This document shows, piece by piece, positions 13,906-27,020 of a DNA stretch of 64,000 nucleotides. Within the stretch, counting starts at the first letter, position 1. Every line of letters begins with the position of its first letter. Origin of the DNA: Acanthosepion esculentum (Eukaryota; Mollusca; Cephalopoda; Sepiida; Sepiidae); assembly GCA_964036315.1 (NCBI GenBank), contig OZ038509.1, forward strand, positions 30,396,968 to 30,460,967. Direction: 5' to 3'. A program made the position numbers and the translations under genes. The notes beneath the pieces were generated by a model, which saw only the letters and a list, made by a program, of their open reading frames with translations, made no database searches and was not told the DNA's origin.

Positions 13906-14060
13906 CAATTGAAAATGTTAAAATCAAATGGAATTATAGCAGATTTTGTTATGTTTCAATTGAAAATGTTAAAATCAAATGGAATTATAGCAGATTTTGT
14001 TATGTTTCAATTGAAAATGTTACAATCAAATGGAATTATAGCAGATTTTGTTATTTTCAA

Positions 14061-15534
14061 TTGAAAATTTTTAAATCAAATGGAATTATAGGAGATTTTG
14101 TTATGTTTCAATTGAAAATGTTACAATCAAATGGAATTATAGCAGATTTTGTTATGTTTCAATTGAAAATGTTAAAATCAAATGGAATTATAGCAGATTT
14201 CTTTATGTTTCAATTGAAAATGGTAAAATCAAATGGAATTATAGCAGATTTTGTTATGTTTCAATTGAAAATGTTACAATCAAATGGAATTATAGCAGAT
14301 TTTGTTATGTTTCAATTGAAAATGTTACAATCAAATGGAATTATAGCAGATTTTGTTATTTTCAATTGAAAATTTTTAAATCAAATGGAATTATAGGAGA
14401 TTTTGTTATGTTTCAATTGAAAATGTTACAATCAAATGGAATTATAGCAGATTTTGTTATGTTTCAATTGAAAATGTTAAAATCAAATGGAATTATAGCA
14501 GATTTCTTTATGTTTCAATTGAAAATGGTAAAATCAAATGGAATTATAGCAGATTTTGTTATGTTTCAATTGAAAATGTTACAATCAAATGGAATTATAG
14601 CAGATTTTGTTATGTTTCAATTGAAAATGTTACAATCAAATGGAATTATAGCAGATTTTGTTATTTTCAATTGAAAATTTTTAAATCAAATGGAATTATA
14701 GGAGATTTTGTTATGTTTCAATTGAAAATGTTACAATCAAATGGAATTATAGCAGATTTTGTTATGTTTCAATTGAAAATGTTAAAATCAAATGGAATTA
14801 TAGCAGATTTCTTTATGTTTCAATTGAAAATGGTAAAATCAAATGGAATTATAGCAGATTTTGTTATGTTTCAATTGAAAATGTTACAATCAAATGGAAT
14901 TATAGCAGATTTTGTTATGTTTCAATTGAAAATGTTACAATCAAATGGAATTATAGCAGATTTTGTTATTTTCAATTGAAAATTTTTAAATCAAATGGAA
15001 TTATAGGAGATTTTGTTATGTTTCAATTGAAAATGTTACAATCAAATGGAATTATAGCAGATTTTGTTATGTTTCAATTGAAAATGTTAAAATCAAATGG
15101 AATTATAGCAGATTTCTTTATGTTTCAATTGAAAATGGTAAAATCAAATGGAATTATAGCAGATTTTGTTATGTTTCAATTGAAAATGTTACAATCAAAT
15201 GGAATTATAGCAGATTTTGTTATGTTTCAATTGAAAATGTTACAATCAAATGGAATTATAGCAGATTTTGTTATTTTCAATTGAAAATTTTTAAATCAAA
15301 TGGAATTATAGGAGATTTTGTTATGTTTCAATTGAAAATGTTACAATCAAATGGAATTATAGCAGATTTCTTTATGTTTCAATTGAAAATGTTAAAATCA
15401 AATGGAATTATAGCAGATTTTGTTATGTTTCAATTGAAAATGGTAAAATCAAATGGAATTATAGCAGATTTTGTTATGTTTCAATTGAAAATGTTACAAT
15501 CAAATGGAATTATAGCAGATTTTGTTATATTCAA
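14061..15534 (+). repeat. 305-bp 6-mer HOR, four copies plus a 5-mer
   Basis: Four apparently identical tandem copies lie at 14,061-14,365, 14,366-14,670, 14,671-14,975 and 14,976-15,280, followed by a 254-bp five-unit derivative to 15,534. Each 305-bp copy is five 51-bp units plus one 50-bp unit. The order is ATTTTTAAATC/GGAG, TTACAATC, TTAAAATC with GATTTCTTTATG, GGTAAAATC, TTACAATC, then TTACAATC with the G-less junction. The GATTTCTTT marker is spaced 305 bp four times, then 254 bp in the last copy, where it sits on a different unit. That shift shows the 5-mer came from unequal exchange rather than simple loss at the end. Confidence 0.92.
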
Positions 15535-17732
15535 TTGAAAATTTTTAAATCAAATGGAATTATAGCAGATTTTGTTATGTTTCAATTGAAAATGTTACAA
15601 TCAAATGGAATTATAGGAGATTTTGTTATGTTTCAATTGAAAATGTTACAATCAAATGGAATTATAGCAGATTTTGTTATGTTTCAATTGAAAATGTTAC
15701 AATCAAATGGAATTATAGCAGATTTTGTTATTTTCAATTGAAAATTTTTAAATCAAATGGAATTATAGCAGATTTTGTTATGTTTCATTTGAAAATGTTA
15801 AAATCAAATGGAATTAAAGCAGATTTTGTTATATTTCAATTGAAAATGTTACAATCAAATGGAATTATAGCAGATTTTGTTATTTTCAATTGAAAATTTT
15901 TAAATAAAATGGAATTATAGCAGATTTTGTTATGTTTCAATTGAAAATGTTACAATCAAATGGAATTATAGCAGATTTTGTTATGTTTCAATTGAAAATG
16001 TTACAATCAAATGGAATTATAGGAGATTTTGTTATGTTTCAATTGAAAATGTTACAATCAAATGGAATTATAGCAGATTTTGTTATGTTTCAATTGAAAA
16101 TGTTACAATCAAATGGAATTATAGCAGATTTTTTTATTTTCAATTGAAAATGTTAAAATCAAATGGAATTATAGCAGATTTTGTTATGTTTCAATTGAAA
16201 ATGTTAAAATCAAATGGAATTATAGCAGATTTTGTTATGTTTCAATTGAAAATGTTAAAATCAAATGGAATTATAGCAGATTTAGTTATGTTTCAATTGA
16301 AAATGTTAAAATCAAATGGAATTATAGGAGATTTTGTTATGTTTCAATTGAAAATGTTAAAATCAAATGGAATTATAGGAGATTTTGTTATGTTTCAATT
16401 GAAAATGTTAAAATCAAATGGAATTATAGGAGATTTTGTTATGTTTCAATTGAAAATGTTAAAATCAAATGGAATTATAGCAGATTTTGTTATGTTTCAA
16501 TTGAAAATGTTAAAATCAAATGGAATTATAGCAGATTTTGTTATTTTTCAATTGAAAATGTAAAAATCAAATGGAATTATAGCAGGTTTTGTTATGTTTC
16601 AATTGAAAATGTTAAAATCAAATGGAAATATAGGAGATTTTGTTATGTTTCAATTGAAAATGTTAAAATCAAATGGAATTATAGCAGATTTTGTTATGTT
16701 TCAATTGAAAATGTTACAATCAAATGGAATTATAGGAGATTTTGTTATGTTTCAATTGAAAATGTTACAATCAAATGGAATTATAGCAGATTTTGTTATT
16801 TTCAATTGAAAATGTTACAATCAAATGGAATTATAGCAGATTTTGTTATTTTCAATTGAAAATTTTTAAATCAAATGGAATTATAGCAGATTTTGTTATG
16901 TTTCAATTGAAAATGTTAAAATCAAATGGAATTATAGCAGATTTTGTTATATTTCAATTGAAAATGTTACAATCAAATGGAATTATAGGAGATTTTGTTA
17001 TGTTTCAATTGAAAATGTTACAATCAAATGGAATTATAGCAGATTTTGTTATCTTTCAATTGAAAATGTTACAATCAAATGGAATTATAGCAGATTTTGT
17101 TATTTTCAATTGAAAATTTTTAAATCAAATGGAATTATAGCAGATTTTGTTATGTTTCAATTGAAAATGTTAAAATCAAATGGAATTATAGCAGATTTTG
17201 TTATGTTTCAATTGAAAATGTTAAAATCAAATGGAATTATAGCAGATTTTGTTATGTTTCAATTGAAAATGTTAAAATCAAATGGAATTATAGCAGATTT
17301 TGTTATGTTTCAATTGAAAATGTTAAAATCAAATGGAATTATAGGAGATTTTGTTATGTTTCAATTGAAAATGTTAAAATCAAATGGAATTATAGGAGAT
17401 TTTGTTATGTTTCAATTGAAAATGTTAAAATCAAATGGAATTATAGGAGATTTTGTTATGTTTCAATTGAAAATGTTAAAATCAAATGGAATTATAGCAG
17501 ATTTTGTTATGTTTCAATTGAAAATGTTAAAATCAAATGGAATTATAGCAGATTTTGTTATGTTTCAATTGAAAATGTTACAATCAAATGGAATTATAGC
17601 AGATTTTGTTATTTTCAATTGAAAATTTTTAAATCAAATGGAATTATAGGAGATTTTGTTATGTTTCAATTGAAAATGTTACAATCAAATGGAATTATAG
17701 CAGATTTTGTTATGTTTCAATTGAAAATGTTA
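14551..17732 (+). repeat. 3,100-bp tandem duplication, copy 1
   Basis: This stretch matches 17,651-20,832 at a constant offset of 3,100 bp. It covers two 305-bp HOR copies, the 5-mer, a CATTTGAAA unit with GGAATTAAAGC near 15,815, an AAATAAAATGG junction near 15,903, a GATTTTTTTATT junction near 16,130, the triple GGAG cassette, a GTAAAAATC unit with GCAGGTTTTG near 16,560-16,585 and an AAATATAGGAG unit near 16,625. The only difference I noticed is 16,284, where this copy has GATTTAGTT and the other GATTTTGTT. Confidence 0.9.
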
Positions 17733-20700
17733 CAATCAAATGGAATTATAGCAGATTTTGTTATTTTCAATTGAAAATTTTTAAATCAAATGGAATTATA
17801 GGAGATTTTGTTATGTTTCAATTGAAAATGTTACAATCAAATGGAATTATAGCAGATTTTGTTATGTTTCAATTGAAAATGTTAAAATCAAATGGAATTA
17901 TAGCAGATTTCTTTATGTTTCAATTGAAAATGGTAAAATCAAATGGAATTATAGCAGATTTTGTTATGTTTCAATTGAAAATGTTACAATCAAATGGAAT
18001 TATAGCAGATTTTGTTATGTTTCAATTGAAAATGTTACAATCAAATGGAATTATAGCAGATTTTGTTATTTTCAATTGAAAATTTTTAAATCAAATGGAA
18101 TTATAGGAGATTTTGTTATGTTTCAATTGAAAATGTTACAATCAAATGGAATTATAGCAGATTTTGTTATGTTTCAATTGAAAATGTTAAAATCAAATGG
18201 AATTATAGCAGATTTCTTTATGTTTCAATTGAAAATGGTAAAATCAAATGGAATTATAGCAGATTTTGTTATGTTTCAATTGAAAATGTTACAATCAAAT
18301 GGAATTATAGCAGATTTTGTTATGTTTCAATTGAAAATGTTACAATCAAATGGAATTATAGCAGATTTTGTTATTTTCAATTGAAAATTTTTAAATCAAA
18401 TGGAATTATAGGAGATTTTGTTATGTTTCAATTGAAAATGTTACAATCAAATGGAATTATAGCAGATTTCTTTATGTTTCAATTGAAAATGTTAAAATCA
18501 AATGGAATTATAGCAGATTTTGTTATGTTTCAATTGAAAATGGTAAAATCAAATGGAATTATAGCAGATTTTGTTATGTTTCAATTGAAAATGTTACAAT
18601 CAAATGGAATTATAGCAGATTTTGTTATATTCAATTGAAAATTTTTAAATCAAATGGAATTATAGCAGATTTTGTTATGTTTCAATTGAAAATGTTACAA
18701 TCAAATGGAATTATAGGAGATTTTGTTATGTTTCAATTGAAAATGTTACAATCAAATGGAATTATAGCAGATTTTGTTATGTTTCAATTGAAAATGTTAC
18801 AATCAAATGGAATTATAGCAGATTTTGTTATTTTCAATTGAAAATTTTTAAATCAAATGGAATTATAGCAGATTTTGTTATGTTTCATTTGAAAATGTTA
18901 AAATCAAATGGAATTAAAGCAGATTTTGTTATATTTCAATTGAAAATGTTACAATCAAATGGAATTATAGCAGATTTTGTTATTTTCAATTGAAAATTTT
19001 TAAATAAAATGGAATTATAGCAGATTTTGTTATGTTTCAATTGAAAATGTTACAATCAAATGGAATTATAGCAGATTTTGTTATGTTTCAATTGAAAATG
19101 TTACAATCAAATGGAATTATAGGAGATTTTGTTATGTTTCAATTGAAAATGTTACAATCAAATGGAATTATAGCAGATTTTGTTATGTTTCAATTGAAAA
19201 TGTTACAATCAAATGGAATTATAGCAGATTTTTTTATTTTCAATTGAAAATGTTAAAATCAAATGGAATTATAGCAGATTTTGTTATGTTTCAATTGAAA
19301 ATGTTAAAATCAAATGGAATTATAGCAGATTTTGTTATGTTTCAATTGAAAATGTTAAAATCAAATGGAATTATAGCAGATTTTGTTATGTTTCAATTGA
19401 AAATGTTAAAATCAAATGGAATTATAGGAGATTTTGTTATGTTTCAATTGAAAATGTTAAAATCAAATGGAATTATAGGAGATTTTGTTATGTTTCAATT
19501 GAAAATGTTAAAATCAAATGGAATTATAGGAGATTTTGTTATGTTTCAATTGAAAATGTTAAAATCAAATGGAATTATAGCAGATTTTGTTATGTTTCAA
19601 TTGAAAATGTTAAAATCAAATGGAATTATAGCAGATTTTGTTATTTTTCAATTGAAAATGTAAAAATCAAATGGAATTATAGCAGGTTTTGTTATGTTTC
19701 AATTGAAAATGTTAAAATCAAATGGAAATATAGGAGATTTTGTTATGTTTCAATTGAAAATGTTAAAATCAAATGGAATTATAGCAGATTTTGTTATGTT
19801 TCAATTGAAAATGTTACAATCAAATGGAATTATAGGAGATTTTGTTATGTTTCAATTGAAAATGTTACAATCAAATGGAATTATAGCAGATTTTGTTATT
19901 TTCAATTGAAAATGTTACAATCAAATGGAATTATAGCAGATTTTGTTATTTTCAATTGAAAATTTTTAAATCAAATGGAATTATAGCAGATTTTGTTATG
20001 TTTCAATTGAAAATGTTAAAATCAAATGGAATTATAGCAGATTTTGTTATATTTCAATTGAAAATGTTACAATCAAATGGAATTATAGGAGATTTTGTTA
20101 TGTTTCAATTGAAAATGTTACAATCAAATGGAATTATAGCAGATTTTGTTATCTTTCAATTGAAAATGTTACAATCAAATGGAATTATAGCAGATTTTGT
20201 TATTTTCAATTGAAAATTTTTAAATCAAATGGAATTATAGCAGATTTTGTTATGTTTCAATTGAAAATGTTAAAATCAAATGGAATTATAGCAGATTTTG
20301 TTATGTTTCAATTGAAAATGTTAAAATCAAATGGAATTATAGCAGATTTTGTTATGTTTCAATTGAAAATGTTAAAATCAAATGGAATTATAGCAGATTT
20401 TGTTATGTTTCAATTGAAAATGTTAAAATCAAATGGAATTATAGGAGATTTTGTTATGTTTCAATTGAAAATGTTAAAATCAAATGGAATTATAGGAGAT
20501 TTTGTTATGTTTCAATTGAAAATGTTAAAATCAAATGGAATTATAGGAGATTTTGTTATGTTTCAATTGAAAATGTTAAAATCAAATGGAATTATAGCAG
20601 ATTTTGTTATGTTTCAATTGAAAATGTTAAAATCAAATGGAATTATAGCAGATTTTGTTATGTTTCAATTGAAAATGTTACAATCAAATGGAATTATAGC

Positions 20701-20832
20701 AGATTTTGTTATTTTCAATTGAAAATTTTTAAATCAAATGGAATTATAGGAGATTTTGTTATGTTTCAATTGAAAATGTTACAATCAAATGGAATTATAG
20801 CAGATTTTGTTATGTTTCAATTGAAAATGTTA
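17651..20832 (+). repeat. 3,100-bp tandem duplication, copy 2
   Basis: Copy 2 reproduces all markers of copy 1 at +3,100 bp, including GATTTCTTT at about 17,910, 18,215 and 18,469, GCAGGTTTTG near 19,684 and GGAAATATAGGAG near 19,723. Divergence begins at 17,733/20,833 (TTACAATC against TTAAAATC). Over more than 3.1 kb I noticed a single substitution (16,284/19,384), so this is either a very recent duplication or a region collapsed or expanded by the assembler. Confidence 0.9.
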
Positions 20833-21349
20833 AAATCAAATGGAATTATAGCAGATTTTGTTATGTTTCAATTGAAAATGGTAAAATCAAATGGAATTAT
20901 AGCAGATTTTGTTATGTTTCAATTGAAAATGTTACAATCAAATGGAATTATAGCAGATTTTGTTATATTCAATTGAAAATTTTTAAATCAAATGGAATTA
21001 TAGCAGATTTTGTTATGTTTCAATTGAAAATGTTACAATCAAATGGAATTATAGGAGATTTTGTTATGTTTCAATTGAAAATGTTACAATCAAATGGAAT
21101 TATAGCAGATTTTGTTATGTTTCAATTGAAAATGTTACAATCAAATGGAATTATAGCAGATTTTGTTATTTTCAATTGAAAATTTTTAAATCAAATGGAA
21201 TTATAGCAGATTTTGTTATGTTTCATTTGAAAATGTTAAAATCAAATGGAATTATAGCAGATTTTGTTATATTTCAATTGAAAATGTTACAATCAAATGG
21301 AATTATAGCAGATTTTGTTATTTTCAATTGAAAATTTTTAAATAAAATG
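20833..21349 (+). repeat. Satellite spacer between duplicated blocks
   Basis: This holds ordinary units: a 5-mer ending in a TTATATTCAATTG 50-bp junction near 20,970, a 4-unit segment to 21,179, a CATTTGAAA unit near 21,223 and an AAATAAAATGG junction near 21,340. The order resembles 18,541-19,020, but without the GATTTCTTT unit and with GGAATTATAGC in place of GGAATTAAAGC. No other feature is visible. Confidence 0.8.
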
Positions 21350-22609
21350 GAATTATAGCAGATTTTGTTATGTTTCAATTGAAAATGTTAAAATCAAATG
21401 GAATTATAGCAGATTTTGTTATTTTTCAATTGAAAATGTAAAAATCAAATGGAATTATAGCAGGTTTTGTTATGTTTCAATTGAAAATGTTAAAATCAAA
21501 TGGAAATATAGGAGATTTTGTTATGTTTCAATTGAAAATGTTAAAATCAAATGGAATTATAGCAGATTTTGTTATGTTTCAATTGAAAATGTTACAATCA
21601 AATGGAATTATAGGAGATTTTGTTATGTTTCAATTGAAAATGTTACAATCAAATGGAATTATAGCAGATTTTGTTATTTTCAATTGAAAATGTTACAATC
21701 AAATGGAATTATAGCAGATTTTGTTATTTTCAATTGAAAATTTTTAAATCAAATGGAATTATAGCAGATTTTGTTATGTTTCAATTGAAAATGTTAAAAT
21801 CAAATGGAATTATAGCAGATTTTGTTATATTTCAATTGAAAATGTTACAATCAAATGGAATTATAGGAGATTTTGTTATGTTTCAATTGAAAATGTTACA
21901 ATCAAATGGAATTATAGCAGATTTTGTTATCTTTCAATTGAAAATGTTACAATCAAATGGAATTATAGCAGATTTTGTTATTTTCAATTGAAAATTTTTA
22001 AATCAAATGGAATTATAGCAGATTTTGTTATGTTTCAATTGAAAATGTTAAAATCAAATGGAATTATAGCAGATTTTGTTATGTTTCAATTGAAAATGTT
22101 AAAATCAAATGGAATTATAGCAGATTTTGTTATGTTTCAATTGAAAATGTTAAAATCAAATGGAATTATAGCAGATTTTGTTATGTTTCAATTGAAAATG
22201 TTAAAATCAAATGGAATTATAGGAGATTTTGTTATGTTTCAATTGAAAATGTTAAAATCAAATGGAATTATAGGAGATTTTGTTATGTTTCAATTGAAAA
22301 TGTTAAAATCAAATGGAATTATAGGAGATTTTGTTATGTTTCAATTGAAAATGTTAAAATCAAATGGAATTATAGCAGATTTTGTTATGTTTCAATTGAA
22401 AATGTTAAAATCAAATGGAATTATAGCATATTTTGTTATGTTTCAATTGAAAATGTTACAATCAAATGGAATTATAGCAGATTTTGTTATTTTCAATTGA
22501 AAATTTTTAAATCAAATGGAATTATAGGAGATTTTGTTATGTTTCAATTGAAAATGTTACAATCAAATGGAATTATAGCAGATTTTGTTATGTTTCAATT
22601 GAAAATGTT
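21350..22609 (+). repeat. Third partial copy of the zone B block (offset 1,778)
   Basis: Positions 21,350-22,609 match 19,572-20,831 at an offset of 1,778 bp. Shared markers include GTAAAAATC/GCAGGTTTTG, GGAAATATAGGAG, two successive 50-bp units near 21,680-21,740, the TTATCTTTCAATTG unit near 21,930 and the triple GGAG cassette. A private change turns GCAGATTTT into GCATATTTT near 22,428. Its left part is missing relative to the 3,100-bp copies, so it is a truncated derivative. Confidence 0.85.
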
Positions 22610-24570
22610 ACAATCAAATGGAATTATAGCAGATTTTGTTATTTTCAATTGAAAATTTTTAAATCAAATGGAATTATAGCAGATTTTGTTATGTTTCATT
22701 TGAAAATGTTAAAATCAAATGGAATTATAGCAGATTTTGTTATATTTCAATTGAAAATGTTACAATCAAATGGAATTATAGCAGATTTTGTTATTTTCAA
22801 TTGAAAATTTTTAAATAAAATGGAATTATAGCAGATTTTGTTATGTTTCAATTGAAAATGTTACAATCAAATGGAATTATAGGAGATTTTGTTATGTTTC
22901 AATTGAAAATGTTACAATCAAATGGAATTATAGCAGATTTTGTTATGTTTCAATTGAAAATGTTACAATCAAATGGAATTATAGCAGATTTTTTTATTTT
23001 CAATTGAAAATTTTTAAATCAAATGGAATTATAGCATATTTTGTTATGTTTCAATTGAAAATGTTAAAATCAAATGGAATTATAGCAGATTTTGTTATGT
23101 TTCAATTGAAAATGTTAAAATCAAATGGAATTATAGCAGATTTTGTTATGTTTCAATTGAAAATGTTAAAATCAAATGGAATTATAGCAGATTTTGTTAT
23201 GTTTCAATTGAAAATGTTAAAATCAAATGGAATTATAGGAGATTTTGTTATGTTTCAATTGAAAATGTTAAAATCAAATGGAATTATAGGAGATTTTGTT
23301 ATGTTTCAATTGAAAATGTTAAAATCAAATGGAATTATAGGAGATTTTGTTATGTTTCAATTGAAAATGTTAAAATCAAATGGAATTATAGCAGATTTTG
23401 TTATGTTTCAATTGAAAATGTTAAAATCAAATGGAATTATAGCAGATTTTGTTATTTTTCAATTGAAAATGTAAAAATCAAATGGAATTATAGCAGGTTT
23501 TGTTATGTTTCAATTGAAAATGTTAAAATCAAATGGAAATATAGGAGATTTTGTTATGTTTCAATTGAAAATGTTAAAATCAAATGGAATTATAGGAGAT
23601 TTTGTTATGTTTCAATTGAAAATGTTACAATCAAATGGAATTATAGCAGATTTTGTTATTTTCAATTGAAAATGTTACAATCAAATGGAATTATAGCAGA
23701 TTTTGTTATTTTCAATTGAAAATGTTACAATCAAATGGAATTATAGCAGATTTTGTTATTTTCAATTGAAAATTTTTAAATCAAATGGAATTATAGCAGA
23801 TTTTGTTATGTTTCAATTGAAAATGTTAAAATCAAATGGAATTATAGCAGATTTTGTTATATTTCAATTGAAAATGTTACAATCAAATGGAATTATAGCA
23901 GATTTTGTTATTTTCAATTGAAAATTTTTAAATCAAATGGAATTATAGCAGATTTTGTTATGTTTCAATTGAAAATGTTAAAATCAAATGGAATTATAAC
24001 AGATTTTGTTATATTTCAATTGAAAATGTTACAATCAAATGGAATTATAGCAGATTTTGTTATTTTCAATTGAAAATTTTTAAATCAAATGGAATTATAG
24101 CAGATTTTGTTATGTTTCAATTGAAAATGTTACAATCAAATGGAATTATAGCAGATTTTGTTATATACAATTGAAAATTTTTAAATCAAATGGAATTATA
24201 GCAGATTTTGTTATGTTTCAATTGAAAATGTTACAATCAAATGGAATTATAGGAGATTTTGTTATGTTTCAATTGAAAATGTTACAATCAAATGGAATTA
24301 TAGGAGATTTTGTTATGTTTCAATTGAAAATGTTAGAATCAAATGGAATTATAGCAGATTTGTTATTTTCAATTGAAAATGTTACAATCAAATGGAATTA
24401 TAGCAGATTTTGTTATTTTCAATTGAAAATTTTTAAATCAAATGGAATTATAGCAGTTTTGTTATGTTTCAATTGAAAATGTTAAAATCAAATGGAATTA
24501 TAGCAGATTTTGTTATGTTTCAATTGAAAATGGTAAAATCAAATGGAATTATAGCAGATTTTGTTATGTT
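22545..24570 (+). repeat. About 2-kb block repeated 5.2 kb downstream, copy 1
   Basis: This block recurs at about 27,773-29,800. The offset is 5,228 bp at the AAATAAAATGG marker (22,813/28,041) and the GCATATTTTG unit (about 23,034/28,262), and 5,230 bp further on (23,761/28,991; GCAGTTTTG 24,451/29,681). The 2-bp shift comes from a different arrangement of 50- and 51-bp units near 23,590-23,700. Other shared marks are TTATATACAATTG near 24,165/29,395, TTAGAATC and the 49-bp GATTTG unit near 24,335-24,360. Confidence 0.83.
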
Positions 24571-25389
24571 TCAATTGAAAATGTTACAATCAAATGGAAT
24601 TATAGCAGATTTTGTTATTTTCAATTGAAAATATTTAAATCAAATGGAATTATAGCAGATTTTGTTATGTTTCAATTGAAAATGTTAAAATCAAATGGAA
24701 TTATAGCAGATTTTGTTATGTTTCAATTGAAAATGTTACAATCAAATGGAATTATAGCAGATTTTGTTATGTTTCAATTGAAAATGTTAAAATCAAATGG
24801 AATTATAGCAGATTTTGTTATGTTTCAATTGAAAATGTTAAAATCAAATGGAATTATAGCAGATTTTGTTATGTTTCAATTGAAAATGTTAAAATCAAAT
24901 GGAATTATAGCAGATTTTGTTATGTTTCAATTGAAAATGTTACAATCAAATGGAATTATAGCAGATTTTGTTATATTCAATTGAAAATTTTTAAATCAAA
25001 TGGAATTATAGCAGATTTTGTTATGTTTCAATTGAAAATGTTACAATCAAATGGAATTATAGGAGATTTTGTTATGTTTCAATTGAAAATGTTACAATCA
25101 AATGGAATTATAGCAGATTTTGTTATGTTTCAATTGAAAATGTTACAATCAAATGGAATTATAGCAGATTTTGTTATTTTCAATTGAAAATTTTTAAATC
25201 AAATGGAATTATAGCAGATTTTGTTATGTTTCATTTGAAAATGTTAAAATCAAATGGAATTATAGCAGATTTTGTTATATTTCAATTGAAAATGTTACAA
25301 TCAAATGGAATTATAGCAGATTTTGTTATTTTCAATTGAAAATTTTTAAATCAAATGGAATTATAGCAGATTTTGTTATGTTTCAATTG

Positions 25390-27020
25390 AAAATGTTACA
25401 ATCAAATGGAATTATAGGAGATTTTGTTATGTTTCAATTGAAAATGTTACAATCAAATGGAATTATAGCAGATTTTGTTATCTTTCAATTGAAAATGTTA
25501 CAATCAAATGGAATTATAGCAGATTTTGTTATTTTCAATTGAAATTTTTTAAATCAAATGGAATTATAGCAGATTTTGTTATGTTTCAATTGAAAATGTT
25601 AAAATCAAATGGAATTATAGCAGATTTTGTTATGTTTCAATTGAAAATGTTAAAATCAAATGGAATTATAGCAGATTTTGTTATGTTTCAATTGAAAATG
25701 TTACAATCAAATGGAATTATAGCAGATTTTGTTATGTTTCAATTGAAAATGTTAAAATCAAATGGAATTATAGGAGATTTTGTTATGTTTCAATTGAAAA
25801 TGTTAAAATCAAATGGAATTATAGGAGATTTTGTTATGTTTCAATTGAAAATGTTAAAATCAAATGGAATTATAGGAGATTTTGTTATGTTTCAATTGAA
25901 AATGTTAAAATCAAATGGAATTATAGCAGATTTTGTTATGTTTCAATTGAAAATGTTAAAATCAAATGGAATTATAGCAGATTTTGTTATGTTTCAATTG
26001 AAAATGTTACAATCAAATTGAATTATAGCAGATTGTGTTATTTTCAATTGAAAATTTTTAAATCAAATGGAATTATAGGAGATTTTGTTATGTTTCAATT
26101 GAAAATGTTACAATCAAATGGAATTATAGCAGATTTTGTTATGTTTCAATTGAAAATGTTAAAATCAAATGGAATTATAGCAGATTTTGTTATGTTTCAA
26201 TTGAAAATGTTAAAATCAAATGGAATTATAGCAGATTTTGTTATGTTTCAATTGAAAATGGTAAAATCAAATGGAATTATAGCAGATTTTGTTATGTTTC
26301 AATTGAAAATGTTACAATCAAATGGAATTATAGCAGATTTTGTTATATTCAATTGAAAATTTTTAAATCAAATGGAATTATAGCAGATTTTGTTATGTTT
26401 CAATTGAAAATGTTACAATCAAATGGAATTATAGGAGATTTTGTTATGTTTCAATTGAAAATGTTACAATCAAATGGAATTATAGCAGATTTTGTTATGT
26501 TTCAATTGAAAATGTTACAATCAAATGGAATTATAGCAGATTTTGTTATTTTCAATTGAAAATTTTTAAATCAAATGGAATTATAGCAGATTTTGTTATG
26601 TTTCATTTGAAAATGTTAAAATCAAATGGAATTATAGCAGATTTTGTTATATTTCAATTGAAAATGTTACAATCAAATGGAATTATAGCAGATTTTGTTA
26701 TTTTCAATTGAAAATTTTTAAATAAAATGGAATTATAGCAGATTTTGTTATGTTTCAATTGAAAATGTTACAATCAAATGGAATTATAGGAGATTTTGTT
26801 ATGTTTCAATTGAAAATGTTACAATCAAATGGAATTATAGCAGATTTTGTTATGTTTCAATTGAAAATGTTACAATCAAATGGAATTATAGCAGATTTTT
26901 TTATTTTCAATTGAAAATTTTTAAATCAAATGGAATTATAGCATATTTTGTTATGTTTCAATTGAAAATGTTAAAATCAAATGGAATTATAGCAGATTTT
27001 GTTATGTTTCAATTGAAAAT
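25390..27020 (+). repeat. Block repeated at offset 5,331 bp, copy 1
   Basis: This matches about 30,721-32,351. The shared rare alleles are GAAATTTTTTAAATC at about 25,541/30,872, a TCAAATTGAATTATAG unit at about 26,014/31,345, the TTATATTCAATTG junction near 26,345/31,676, AAATAAAATGG near 26,722/32,053 and GCATATTTTG near 26,942/32,273. One difference is GATTGTGTT near 26,032 against GATTTTGTT near 31,363. In copy 2 the similarity ends at a GATTTATTTATG unit near 32,328. Confidence 0.85.

Noticed and set aside
14551..20832. Calling the near-identical multi-kb copies assembly artefacts
   Set aside because: This cannot be excluded from sequence alone, but the copies have private alleles and distinct junctions (for example 16,284, 39,728 and the 1,321-bp pair at 27,105), which suits real duplications. 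Reads are needed to decide.
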